From NCBI RefSeq assembly GCF_023101765.2, contig NC_064215.1:5270001-5334000 (forward strand): a DNA stretch of 64,000 nucleotides. The letters run 5' to 3'. Below, piece by piece: positions 36,801 to 50,882 of the stretch. Position 1 is the stretch's first letter. Every line of letters starts with the position of its first letter. The translations under genes were made by a program, and so were the position numbers. The notes under the pieces were generated by a model. It was not told the origin of the DNA. It did no database searches and saw nothing but the letters and a program-made list of their open reading frames with translations. Source of the DNA: Spodoptera frugiperda (lineage: Eukaryota > Arthropoda > Insecta > Lepidoptera > Noctuidae).

Positions 36801-39670
36801 CCCATGCACCGCAGCACCAGCAGACTGCAGGGACGTGGTCCAGTCCACCCTGACCCATGTTCGCATGTGCAAGGCATATGCCACCTGTATCAGGCCGCTG
36901 TGCAATCAAAATGCATTCTGATACACAAGTTCACATTCTACATATTAGTTTCTGACAATTTTTTTTTTGTGTCTGACTCTATAGACAACGATTCTATCAT
37001 ATTTTACAATTTGTCTGATTTGTATTTTTCCATAAATAAATCCCTTAATAAAATCGGAGTGGAAATGGGATACCTAATGTATGTAATATACATTATCAAT
37101 TGCCTGTAAGCTTTCTTAAAAAAAGGTACGGTAGCGTGGAGATCGAACTCATTCTTAAAACTTTACTTCGTTCGTTCTCTGTTACGTTCGTTAACAAAAC
37201 AAATAACGACTTGTTGGTGCATTTAATGAATGAACCCGTACATACATACATACATACTGGAAGTCATTATCGTATCAATAGACGAATTACTAATGAGCGG
37301 AGTGAGTTACACGACTCGATATACGTGAAGGTTGTTCTGATGACCATCTGTAATTCAGGTGACCGGTTTAACAGCGGGGAGTCATTGACTATTTTCACTA
37401 AATACTTGCGAAGTGCAGTGTTCTACTCCGATTGATTCAACAAAATTGATTTATTTTCCGATAGTTGGTCATATAGCCACGAATCGATTAATCATGGTGA
37501 AGATTCCCTTTTACGTCCAATCCTATCCCCATATAGGTATTATGCTGCAGGCATGCTAATTAACTCTGTGAAAGAGCATGCTGATACACTTTATTGAGCA
37601 TAAACACGTAACACGGATGCATCATATTAGTACGCAATTCCTTTCATAGAATGCTCAATGAATTTAAATTTACATTGAGCAGGTAACGGGATGTAAATCC
37701 AGTGAGCTGTTCCCTTTGAACGTTTTGTAAACATCTGAGGACCGACGGCCGCTTAGTGGGCCCCTCGTGTAATGTCGTTTTCAGTTGAGGTAAACATTCA
37801 TATTGCTCTAGGTATGTCTACAACTGTTTACTTGTACAAGACAATAATAGTACGTAGTATATATGTAGCTTATCTTGTTTATACTTTATCTCTGACACAC
37901 CTATAATAGAGTAACCAGACATGCATAGACTCACATACGCAGAAGAATGAGACAACGTGTGTCAATTTGCTATTCTTGGATCGAATAAGGTTAGTCGAGT
38001 ACGAGCGTTGAGATTAATTTACTTTTTCCTTACGGAAACGAAATTCAGGACCGTGTTGAGTATATTTACGACTGTATTTTGTCGACTTTACAAGGAGAAA
38101 CCGTAATCATGGTATTTGTAGGAGGCGAGACAGTATCCGCATACGGAACATGATTTCACTCTTTAGTGGTTTTCGTTGACTGTGTCGATTTACGTCATGT
38201 TCTTGAATTACTTTGTTATAGCCTGACTTACAAATCTATGTTAATATTTATAGAATAGGTAAATAAAATTGAAATTCTATGCGTTTACATTGTTAAGTTT
38301 TATGTAACAATAGGAATTATTCAACAAAGCAAGCATGTGCCGAAGTAGGCCGCACAGATATATGGCTTATGTGTGACAATGCAGTCATTTTGCTCTAACA
38401 GCTTACCCACCGCTCGTAAATTACTTTACAAATGCGGAGTGCGACACGAGACGTGTACCAGATCTGTTTTGGAATAGTCCCCTCTATGTAGTAGGAGTTA
38501 GGTTATAGTTCTTCAGTGTCTATGAGTTAAATTACTAATAGGTGTTCAAGGCCCGAGGCCTTTCGTGATCTGAGAGCGATATAGCAGTTATTATCTGATG
38601 ATGATTCAACAACCCTGAATACAAACCTGAATCAATCATGCACTTGACATTCACACTGTACCACTATAAATAAAATACAAATGACCCGCAACTCTTTTGT
38701 ATCTCAATTAGGTATTTGCAGCACTTGAGAGTTACTTAACGTGAAGTATAAAAGTGATCCTTACGGATTTCTTTCAACTTTCACGCTGTCTGGCAATCTG
38801 TTATTCTAAACTGTCTGTCGTCTGCTCCGTGTCTGCCCGTTAGCAGGAAATACGTCGTAATATTCAGCATGATAGTGCGAAACTACGATCCGAGACTTTA
38901 TGTATTTCTAGCACCGACCTATCCCTATAACCACACGTTTAATACAGTAAGCATTAATATGCCGAAGATTATAAATAGTTATACTATAAAAACTACAAAA
39001 TAAATTGCATAAGTAATATCTTCTTCTAATTAAGTGAGTGCGAGAATGATTTAAGTTGGCTATTAGTGTACTCGTTTTTCAGTTCAGACGAGCACTGCTA
39101 GTGGCATTGAAAACATATGCATTTCTTTATGTAATACATATATGCGTTATAAGAGGTTGATCTGGTTGGTAAAAATAATACCCGCTCGTACATGTCAGCA
39201 TGGAAGCTTTAGATTTTTATAAAGATAAAACGATAAACGACCCTTCTGCCAACAGTAGCTTGAAAGTAAAAATGGGGCACGCGTTCATAAATTGGGACAA
39301 TGTTAATTAAGAAGGGTGGCTCCCTTCACTAGCAACCGGTCTGGCAGACGACCGTGCAAAAAAACTATAATTGAGGTGTCTGTTCGCTCTGGAGACGTTG
39401 CCCCTGAAGTAATATTATACTCTATGTTTGGATACAGACAACATGTAATCTAGCCGATTATTATTTATCTGCTTAAGTCGTTGACCTCTCTGTTATTATT
39501 ATCTATTATTTATCTGCAGTTTAGCTAAACGTTTATACATGTCAAGTGTATACATATTCTTCGCCGAGATTGGTAAAGGGTTAGGCTTAATAAAAAGTAG
39601 CATTTTAATATCTCGGCTTCTGGGACTGTCGTACTTGCAACCATATTGGATCAACCAAGGAGCGTACAAG

Positions 39671-39695
39671 CGTATACTAGGTAACCTAGTATACG
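39671..39695. repeat. 25-bp perfect palindrome
   Basis: CGTATACTAGGT is followed by one central A and then ACCTAGTATACG, so the two 12-bp arms are exactly complementary. It could be a dimeric binding site or the remnant of a palindromic insertion. The surroundings show no terminal repeats. Confidence 0.9.
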
Positions 39696-41846
39696 ATATA
39701 TGAAATAGTAAACACATAGCGCATTCTTTATAATACTAACGTCATATTATCACAAAAGGGAAAGGGATAATAATGATTAATTGTAGGTACATAGATACAC
39801 ACAGAAATGAAAATCGTTAGGTAGCATGTAAACCAATCTAAAAAAAGGTTTACTTAGCATTATCATCATTCTCAGTACCTCTATGTATAAAACCAGTAAA
39901 ATCGTCATTAAAAATGCAAATATAGGCAGCCATATTCAAATAACTATGTGTGCCTATACTTAACTAGAAATAACGTTATTTGTAAATAGTAGATAATTAA
40001 TAAAACCTTGCGTCATCTTGTAAGCTGATCATTATAACCTATTTTATGTTGTTCACTGTACTCAAATAATTAGTTTGTATGTGTGCGTCCATTAGTCACA
40101 CGAACTCTATAACAGGCTAGAATTTTCCGCTGTAAAGTCTGTAAACATATTGGTGAGAGCTAAATCAGGGACCTATTGGTTACATTGCTTAGTAAATATT
40201 GTGCCAAGTATTATGAAGTATTCCTATTTACGAAGCACGTTAGGTTATCATGTTACCCTCATAATAATATGTTGTGTTCTTTTAATAATTTTGTTATGGA
40301 ACTATGAGTTATATCGTGTTTCAATTGTTTGTTGGTGAAATTCTTTAATTTTGCTCTGTAAGTAACAATTTATTTTAAACGTTATTAATGTTGGTTCCGT
40401 GGTAATGGTGGTTGTTAAATGGAAAATAGTTGGTGTGATCTAAACAAGGCAAATCCAGGTTCAATTTCCATTACAGGATATTATTGGACTTACATATTAA
40501 CAGTCATGGTAGGTATCTACGTAGCCTGAATACTTAGATATGGATGGATGAAATAAAAATGGAGACGACTGATGATGGTGATGATAACGAGGTTCATAAT
40601 TATGAATCCTACCTATGTGCACGTAGTAGATTGAGAGTTAAATATAGACGTCCTGTATACTATTAAAATCAAACTCGTTCTAAAAACAAAATGTGTGATT
40701 ATTATATTATGTTTCTCAAGAAATGTTCACCATGTTTGACAATGAAACGCGCTTGGCATCCACTGTTACTGTACTTATGGCATGCATGACACACTTGAAA
40801 TGAAAACATCCATAGAATTAAAACGGAGAATGGACATGTAATAGTCAGCTGTCATTCCGATGTTATGACTAACTAAGCTAAAGTGAAAACCACTTATCTT
40901 CCGATTGTATGAGTTGACAACTTTATTACCTCAAATTGTAGAATTTATAAATGGCACGTGAATCATTTAGCAAGCGCCACTGATTAGTTTAAAGGAGATC
41001 CAGTTTTCGATGAGCGATTGAGAATTATGATTTTAAAAATGGAAATCAACAAATTAATTATTCTCAATATAATACACAATCTTTAGAATGCCTATGATTT
41101 TTTACTTAATATTCTTTAAATTTTCCTATTTATAAGCACAACAAACAAAAACAAATCGCCTACGTTAGAATAATCTAAGTAATTATAAATAAATCATACT
41201 ATAACTAGCAGATGTATAATTATAACGATAGTCATAATGAGCAATTAGTTTTATGACTTATAACGCGGTTTATCTACAACGATAACCATTAATATTGCAA
41301 TAACTTAAGCAAATGCCGTAATCGTGAAAACGACAGTGGAACCTCAAGATTGTTGCATCAGAAATAAAAAAATATAGCGCTCGATTATATACGTATCATG
41401 TACATTACCGTCGTTACGCTAACTTACTTTCATATATGCTTACCATAACACATTTGTAGGCAGTTAGAATAAATGATTGCACAATTAGAGGCAAACGAGG
41501 CGCTCTTCATATTAATAATGCGTTGCGGTCAATTTAACATTCACATTACCTTGCGATACGGTGGCCGAAGAAACGGGCACACCTGTCTAGACTCTAGACG
41601 CGCACACTTCGGCACATAGCTAATGATACAAGGCTGAGCATTACAATGCATCTTCAACCGCAAGTAAACAACTATCCAGACAAACAGCTCACTGTACAGC
41701 TACTTTTAGTAATAGCTGTTTCACATAAAACTAATTATAACTCGATCAGTTATTTCATTAAATAGTGCTCACGTATGTTGTCACTAATCAAACGTTTCTT
41801 GTTAATGATGTCTCCCTAGAATATATAATTATGTACCTATGCCATT

Positions 41847-41880
41847 ATGTTCATTTTGCCCATATATGGGAATGAACATA
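41847..41880. repeat. 34-bp interrupted palindrome
   Basis: Outer arms TATGTTCATT and AATGAACATA (10 bp, perfect) enclose the 12-bp palindrome CCCATATATGGG, offset by three unpaired bases (TTG) on the left. It would fold into a 16-bp stem with a 3-nt bulge. The inner box resembles a CArG-like sequence. Confidence 0.85.
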
Positions 41881-43844
41881 AGACATTAACTTGTCAAAAG
41901 TTTTGAACTATTAAACGTGCGTCGTGCAGTGATTACACGCTTCTACGTCCTTACATAAAAGTTTAAGCGTGAAGCCGTAATAATATTTTAGGTGACTTAA
42001 GTAATAAAACTTGGGCTCAAGTCTTGACAATCATTTGCTTGTGCTACCAAATTAAGACGAGAGGAATAAAATTTAATCTCTATTTTGATAACCTACTTTA
42101 CTGACTCTATATTAAACTTAATGTTTACTTTAAAACATTAGCGTCTTACTGCATGAACATAATGTTTTTGATACTGCTGACGCATTGGTATATAAATACA
42201 TACATACAGACTTAAATACCTACCTATCCAGTGCAATCTGGCAAGTATATCGCCACAAAGTCTTATCTGTAACTAAACATACAAATGATTATGAAACATT
42301 CATGAAACAAAAACGTAACAATTATAGTTGGTTCGTAACAAAACTATTTTTTAAAGATGCTAGTACATAGAGTATTTAGTGTACGCGCGAATGACTTCAA
42401 AGATCCACTCGAGTTAGTAACCGTTTGTTTCATTGTTTAGTGTCATGGCCACGCTGTGACCAGTGAATAGTTAAGGAAGCGGGAGCCGGCCCTGGCCGCG
42501 ATACACACGCGCTCATTCATTCACATTCACTCACCAAAATGTTTTATCAATACACAGACGACTTCGTTACATTCAAATTACAATACTGTGAAGGTTTCAC
42601 CCAAAACCGCAAGAATTACATAAACTAAGACACTTGCGTCAACATCAAGAGCAAATCTCTCGAAAACTTTATAACTTCTTAAAAGGAAAACTAATCTTAA
42701 TAACAAAATAGCATCGTTTTGTCTAAGAAATATTATAAAAAACTTCTGGAATATCATTTAAAATATTTGACATCTCAGACGACCATAATAGCAGTTGCAT
42801 TTTGTTTCGGTGTGTGGCCCGAATTACGGATTCGTAACAGCAGACTGCAATAAAACAGTTGTCTAGTCCCACCTTTGTCTAAATAATCTACTTCCTGTAG
42901 ACTATCCATCGCGTCCGCTTTCGCCCTCAGTGTATGGAATCTAGCCAGACCAGACGCCACGCTCCGCTGCCTGAGAAAAATGTGTCTACCAACATAATAG
43001 TTTCAATGGCAATAGTTCTAGAAATCACATTCGGTTAATAGCTTCATGACGGACTAAATTTGATAAATAATCACATTTGATTGATGTCTACATATGTCAA
43101 AGAACTTATGTCGTGCGTAACATGTACTTTTTGGTGAAACACAATATAATACCGCGCCGTAATTGTCCTCCGTGAATTGTGCCGGTATTAAAATAATTAC
43201 GCTCTGGTCTACTTACCTACTGGACGTAGACAAAGGATACGGTTAGATTTTCGTAATAATCTTAGTTATTACTTGACAAAATTATATTTTTACATAACTT
43301 CATCATCACATTACAAACGACAGAGTTTTAATAATGAACGATGATGGATTCTAGGTCAGTCAAGTCTGGACACTATGATTATGGACCACAACTTACAATA
43401 ATGATAAATATATACGTGTTCATAATGAGTAAAGAATCAAAGAATCAATAGGAACCTTTATATCGTACACATATATGGAAAATTGATGCGATTATAATTG
43501 TATCCATATCAATGATAGCCTATCAAAACTTATCAATTGTATTTTGCACTTTCCCCTGAGCTGACTATAACCATATAAATATATGTATGTATATGGTTTA
43601 CCCATTGTATAATATAATGACTAGTGAGTTTGCAGCATTCATACGTAATCACGCATCTTTGTCAACATTGCACACGTAACTGCGTGATTTAGTTGAAGTA
43701 ATCGAATTCTGTGGAAAATCCGAACACATTACGATTGTCATTGTAGTCTCGTCTAGGACTCGTACTATTAGATTGTTTGTATTCGATTCATTCGACATCA
43801 AAAGTGACGTGTAAATTAAGTCACGTGAGCTGGGTTGCGACACA

Positions 43845-43965
43845 TGGTAGGCGCCAGACGTCTAGACGGCCCGTCGCGTCACCTGAAGGCTCTTCAGGAA
43901 GGCCGCCAAAATTCCTCTCCCCAGCGCCGCCGCCCGCGCCTCGCCGACGGCAGCCGGCATCTACT
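43845..43965. other. GC-rich island with CGTCTAGACG palindrome
   Basis: The 10-bp palindrome CGTCTAGACG lies at 43859-43868 in GC-rich text. An E-box-like TCACGTGA lies 30-40 bp upstream, and a 6-bp hairpin CCTGAA...TTCAGG just downstream (about 43881-43897). No coding support. Confidence 0.5.
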
Positions 43966-46900
43966 TACCTATATACGTTACTGCTCACACAAATGAACTA
44001 CATAGGTATGATAGGTACACTACCAGCAGCTAGCAGGTACACTACAAAAACATTACTGTAATCCGTGGCATTAATGGTTTTCTGTTGATTGCTCAGACCA
44101 CTTTTAATCCAGAAAGCCATTCGTGGTTGTTGTATTAAGGTTAAATGTTGTAGGCTGGTGCTTAAACTAAATAGAGACTGTTCTAAATATCACGATGACT
44201 GATGTTTTAGTTATCTGTTCCATTGCGTAGGTAGGTCAGCAGACACACATACTTAGGCTACGTAAGGCCCTTACAAATGCGGAAGAAGTTATGGATAAAC
44301 ATGATAATAAACTATACGCACTGTCTATATACTCATACATTATGACAGATTCTTAAAGTTATGTATAACAATGTAGCTCGACATTTTCATAAAAATAAAA
44401 GGTCATTTGGTAAAAATGTGCGTAATTTCTTGTACTATTCAAATTATGAATTTCATTACGAGACTTTTTAAGGGCGAAGGTCTCTTCAAGGGTGTATGAA
44501 GGACCTTTTTATTTGAAGCTTCAAATTCACACGTTAACATTCCAGGTTACAGCGTCTACGTACAGTTAATTGGAATGATGTAAGTTGGCGAATATTTCGT
44601 TTGATTCATTGTACTGAATATAATTTAAAGTCCAAAAATAAAATGGCACAGTCTGCTGAGCTGACATTTTACAATGTTGCGTCATTAAACATGTGAGTGA
44701 TTGTATCTCACTGCTTTATTAAAACGCAGGGTTTCTCGCGTCCACTTAAATGTAGGTATTACCAATCAAGATTTTACGACAGTCACCTCTGCAGTACTTG
44801 GAGTCGTAAAACCACAAGACCTGATGAAAACTTTCAGAAAGGCAAATTATTATTCTGGTTTTGATTTCAATATTCTCAGTAGTTTGGATATAGATATAAT
44901 TAAAGGGACCAGTCATCCTATCTACCACTATCATCATTATAACCCTTTCATTTACATTATTAATGTCTGAAATTGTACAGTTTCAAAATGATTTCAATCA
45001 AATAATATGACTAAAGCTCAACAATTCCCTAAATAGAGCGATATTCTATTCACCTTTCCTAGATAAACTCACAATTACCTATTCCTTTCAAAATGTCTTT
45101 GTCCCCAAGTGAATTGCTTAATGAGGCACTCAATCACTCGCTACTTACTCAAATTTGTTGGTTTTCTCATAGAAATCACTGAGTTCATTCACAACACAAT
45201 TACATAGTTAATAAAGACTACTAATTTTTCGGACTTAACTACTAGTTTTTCGGTTTTAGAAAAATTCGTAGTCGTAGCGTCGCTGTCGTAGCACGTAGCC
45301 AGCACCAGCACCCGCTATGTAGCAACTGGGCCCCCATTACATGGGACTCATAGCTAACTGGCTGAAGTAGAACGTTTGTACTGTTTGGACCTCCGCCAAT
45401 TCCTTCGGCGAACATAAGGCATACATTATGTATATGTGATTTTGTTATTTATAATTATCGGTAAAAAACTAAATAGTTAATGATATTCCGTTTCCAAACA
45501 AAGAATAGAAGAATATTATTTGTTACATACGTATGTATTTGCAAAATTAATGTAGATTTTTTTAAAGTTAATCTTATTATCGTACACAATGTAATATTGT
45601 TAAGAGAGTCGAATCTATAATTTCGTTCTTGTCGTTTGATCTCCAGATAACCTCATTATTTTTCAATAGTCGTTACTGGTATTGAAAAAGACTCTTCTTT
45701 GGTTACCAATTTTATGAGTAGATTATTGGAATAAATCAATTGAGGTATTTTAAAATTTGTGATTCGGTTCCCCGAAATTATTTGCTGTTTCTTTCTCAAA
45801 ATTCCCTGTGTAATTATTTAAGTTAATTAAATTTTGATTAACTATATTTAATTCTCTACAGCCGGTTAACTGAAGCTGATATTTTTTTTGCATGTCAGTG
45901 TTCAGTATTCTTGGTTTTGGATAATTCAATAGGTCTCATGTTTGTTCCTTGGGGAAAATAGCATATCTAGATAATTAAAAGTTATAACTATTATTATACC
46001 TAAAATTTAAGATAAATAATTTTAGTTTGGTTATTATTAAATATGTTTGTAATATTAATAATAAAAACCTGTAGTAAATAATAATATTACGACAAGAATA
46101 ATATCTACTTAATTGTTTTAGCATGCTAATGGCAACATTATCTAAGAAAATTTATAGACTACCATTTAATTTTGACACAGATACATCAAGAATCGGGAAT
46201 GACCTGACCTTATGGCTCTCTACTTCTATTTATAAACTTAAATTTATTGTCATCATTTTGTCAAGAAAATGATGTAACAACCAATTAGAACTATCAACGA
46301 GGACAAACACTATAAAATATATCTCACACACATCAATCGCTAGACGTTAATCAGACTTGTTCATGTAAACATTAAAGATAAGTGTTCCCTGTAGAATTTT
46401 TCCACGAGCTATTACTAAAGGTGATGTTGACCTCATTATTGGGTAGACAGAACATAACGTGGCTGAACAAACATTAGCAGACGCAGTGGAACAGTGCAAA
46501 CGTTGCGTATCTAAGGTATCAAGTGCTGTCGGCGCTGATAACGCGCGGCCCGAAGATAATCGGCGACCGACATTTGCGGTGTCGTCACATACGACACCGC
46601 TCTACTACTCTATTATTTACACAGCGTATCGCTCACATAATGTATACTTACTATTTTTAAACATACTATAATAGAGAATCTACTAGAAATAATGTTTGTG
46701 AACCAATCTTCTAAATTGAAAAAAAAAATGTTGATCTTATTTACAGAACACTTCAAAGGGATTTTGATGATTGTCCAGTGGTCATATTATTTATGCAGTC
46801 AATGAAAGAATATGCATACAATTTTAGTAAATTATATTTCAAAGAATAGATGAAATCAGAAAATTTCCATTAAATTCGTACAAAATAATACATCAACACA

Positions 46901-49900
46901 AACAGTAGGTATACATTATGACGTTGGTATTTGGGTTTGCGCATGATGACCTTAGGTATGGCTAGACATTAAAGTTTTTGTTGCCTTTTATGAAGACGTC
47001 AGTGTATGCATTTATGTAAATGACTATTTTTAGACCACGAATAACCAGACATTATTATTTGCAGCGGTAATCTTCACTCGACACGTTTTGTTTGCCAAAC
47101 ACGACACGGCGACACGATGAACGCGCAGTTCACAATACAACGAGAAACGAATTTTTAAGCTCCTCAAATGTTAAAATTAGGTACGTTTTGCGGAATAGTA
47201 AATGTCAGCTTAGGCAGACAAAAGAAGTAATAAATATTACGTGACATGTTTATGGAAAGTTTCAACGCTTCTAGACATATAGATGATGAATTTATCAAGC
47301 AATTTCATCGAAGAGGGAGGTATTGTCTGGTAAAGTTGTTGATGACTTATTGGCAATAAACTGAACTCTAGCTCGAATCACTATCATTTGTGGAAAGTTT
47401 CCGATGAAATACTGTAACCTGAAAACTGAAAATGAACCGCTTTTTAGTAAAATATTTGAGTTACAATAATAAGGTCAAGTAGGTACTACATCAATTTCCA
47501 CGTAATTATTCTGCTTTAGATTCTGATTTAATATAAAAAGGTCTATCGACATATTATTTTAAAGAATACTAGGAAGCAATTCTATTGTCTAATGAATAAG
47601 TAGTTGGAACAAAACCTTGCATCAAAATTGCAACAGTAAACATGCAGCATATTATGTATGTGTCGTCACGCCCCAGACAACCTTACAATGCTATCAAGAA
47701 TCTCGGCATAGTTAGGTTACCTCGTTTCCTATTCAATCTCGGCGGACTCATATCATATCAGTGACAGACAGTATTACTGTCACGAATCCGTCTGATAAAC
47801 ATCCAGACCAGGCACTTCACTGTCTAGATACGAATTTTAGGTTCCCATTTACTAGTTATCTAGACACAGAATGTAATGACCTGTAAATAGGGCTAGGCGT
47901 GTTCGATCTTACTATAACTGGAATAACACATTTTGTTTCATTACTCCAAATGTGATGTGGTTGAAACTTCAACCCACAGAATTAATAAAAACATTATTTA
48001 TTATAAGTCTATTTATGCTTCAACCATTGTGCGATGCTCGATTATATTAAGATATCATGATGATCGTACAGCTGAAATTAATAACCGATCTTAACCCAAA
48101 ATATTTGGCTGAGATTGTTTTTTGAACTTAATAGTTGTAGGTAAGTATAGAATTTCAGGTCAGGTCGATCACGACTGACTTTATCACATTTTTTCACTTT
48201 ATAATTGTTGGTAGAAATATTAATGAAATACATATCAAATTGAAAATAAATCACATTAGTAGTCACATTAATAATATCTTAATTCACTTTCTTTATTAAT
48301 TAAAACTAGAACTATTAAATAAATTAGTTTTGCAAACAACTTTGATATTTAAATTAAGCTGATAAACTCGAAATCAAAGATAATTTTATTGTATGCATCT
48401 ATTCTGTATACATTTGTCGGACTTGTTGATATATTATCGTTGTAGATCTAAACATGACATAGGAGATGCATTTTAAATATCTATTTATTTTGATAGTAAT
48501 GTCTCCCTAATTTGATAACTAAAGACGTATTTAATTAAAATGCTTTTAGTTCGTTAATTATAATATAAACGCTATTTTTGGACGAGACTATCACAAATGT
48601 GCTAAATAGGAGATAAGACCAATGCATAATGTAAAGCTTAAATGACATAATTAAAACCAACAGTAGGTATGATTATAAATAAAACGAGTGCAGGCGGAGT
48701 AATCGAGTGAATTATTTACAAAAAGGACCAGTTCACAGTTAGTGACAGTAGTCTGTAGACTTTTTGCATCTATTTGCAACGTCTGGTCTAGTCAGACTTA
48801 CGGGACTAATTTCCGGGCTATTAACGTATAAAAGAATCTAATAATAGACATTTTATCGATGTTTCCTAGACTTCCGGTAAATCTAGACCTTATTGTCTTA
48901 TTTTTTGCAGACAGTGTACGATGATCAAGTAGCGTATCCATCTTTTGGCTAGCAACAAAGAAATTGAGCTTTTGACAGATATTAAGTAGATTCCAAGAAG
49001 AGGGATTATCTTGGATGAAATAAACGACTATAAAGAGATATTAAAACGAATAAAGGTATTCATAAAAACAATTACCATTATTGCGTTGAGCCATTACACA
49101 ATAATAACGTGTATGTTCACAGTCGATGTATTTTAAGTGTGACTGACATTAATTTCTCACTTCATGCACACAGTTTTAATTATGTATATTACATGTGCAT
49201 GATGTGCATCGCTGTGGCGTGTGTAGTTGCAAGCAGGTGATTACGAGGTGTCACAGGGCACGTAAACACGTCGGTGGTTAGCGGAGCGGTGGCGGTGGCA
49301 GGCGATGGCAGACGGTGGCAGTGCAGGCTGCGGGCACGACGAGGCTGACTCACGCGCCCGCTGTCTGCCCGTTGTTTGGCGCTGCCGGCGGCGGGCGCAG
49401 CGCGAACTAGACGCGCGCCCTCGCCCCGACCTTGCCTCGACACGGATTTATTGATGCGTCACCACGAGACACAACGCATGCCGCTTGACGGCTCGGTTCG
49501 ACTTACGTGCTGAGTAACGTGCGAGTTTGCTCAGCGGAACCGATTCTAGCATTGTGCTTGCGATCAAACTATTTGTTCCACATAGATAAGCTATTGAAAC
49601 ATTCGCAATTATTTTAACTGCGCTATCTCACTTCTTAAGACGGAGTCAATTACGTCGTTGACAATGGAGAAGAATTTCGTGAGATAACTTATGTAATTTC
49701 GTTCTGAGACTATTATTTGTTGCTCTACATTTATGCGTCTTTTTTAATTTGTCATGTATCTGTATAATATAAAAAAAATATTTTTAAGAAATGGAAAATG
49801 ATAAATTTTCTGTTTAATCCCGGTTTCGATGATCCGATCTATCTGAAATCTTCCATAGAAATACAAAGTTTGAAAACCGAGATATGTTAAAAATATCATC

Positions 49901-50882
49901 GAAACGGTTACCACACCTTTGTCTGCTTCGGGGAATAAAAAGACCGCATACAATCACAACACCGATGAGGCAAACAACAAGATTAAAATGTTATTAATGA
50001 TTCATTATATAAATGTCACTTTAACATTTAAAAAGGATTAAAAGAGTTGCATTGAAACAGGTCTGTATGCAGGTGAATGATGTGAAGGTTGCCACACGGT
50101 GCGCGGCGACACGACAGCGACGACGCACGGCGACGTGATGTCGGATGCCCGTCGGCCCCGAGGGTTAAAAAGCTTTCAGGAAGACCCCGTCTAGCTTCAC
50201 GAACCTGAATCGCATTTTGACACTTTGAAATTCGAACATAGTAGAACAAAAGCATGGACATCACGTTCGTTACGTTAATAAAGAACAAGTTCATAATGAA
50301 CATTTTGCAAAGGGTAGATGTACGTTTGGTTTGATTAACTGAAGTGTATTTTGAAATTTAAGAAGATTATACAACTAAGAATTTCTGTTTTATAAATTAA
50401 AAAGTTGTAAACGAACTGTTACACATGTCAATTATTTTTATCGTAGCACGTAGTACAGTAGACATAGCACAGTGATGTTTGCAGTAGACAGGTAGACACA
50501 CATTGTATGTACATTAAAAAATAAAAACATGCCATAAATGTATTATATTTCAATAGAGTGTAACATTTCAATATGTAATATATACATTACCTGGAAAATA
50601 GGTATACTAACTTATTACTACTATTACAGTGATACACATACGGTGACATGGTTATACTTCTCGCGGACTTTATGGCCCATAACAACATAGTGTCGGCGGG
50701 GGCGGTAAGGCCCGATGACAAAATTATGATAGAACTTACGCCTAGAACACTTACCTATAAATAAACAAGAATACCTTTCTACTATTATCTTGATGTTATT
50801 ACGGACAACTCAATTAGGTGGATAAAACATATTGATTTACCTAGATAAAGTTCATTAAACGTCTGTGAAACACCTTTACATA
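43966..50882. other. Gene-free stretch with several GC patches
   Basis: GC-rich patches lie at about 46490-46600, 49265-49450 and 50090-50170. A 16-bp palindrome ATTTGAAGCTTCAAAT lies at about 44512-44527. Around 45265-45430 the text (GTAGTCGTAGCGTCGCTGTC, then GGGCCCCCATTACATGGGAC and CCTTCGGCGAACATAAGGC) resembles a dispersed lepidopteran repeat that I cannot classify. Half-sites of the GTCTAGAC family lie at 47270, 47822, 47859 and 48882. No protein domain was recognised in any frame. Confidence 0.5.
46576..46600. other. Strong 10-bp-stem hairpin
   Basis: GCGGTGTCGT and ACGACACCGC are exact complements separated by the 5-nt loop CACAT, in a GC-rich patch. There is no T tract afterwards that would suggest a terminator, and the stem is too short for a miRNA precursor. 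It could be a palindromic regulatory site. Confidence 0.8.

Larger units (their letters stand above)
36801..43844. other. Gene-free AT-rich stretch with two perfect palindromes
   Basis: No exon was recognised over about 7 kb. A CATA tetranucleotide run lies at about 37238-37257. Palindromes at 39671-39695 and 41847-41880 are listed separately. GTCTAGAC at 41585-41592 abuts TCTAGACG at 41593-41600 in a slightly GC-rich patch. A TATAAAAG near 38748 has no other support. Confidence 0.5.

Noticed and set aside
39671..39695. miRNA precursor resembling an insect Hox-cluster miRNA because of CGTATACT
   Set aside because: The match is limited to a few bases, and the hairpin has no loop and is far too short for a miRNA precursor.
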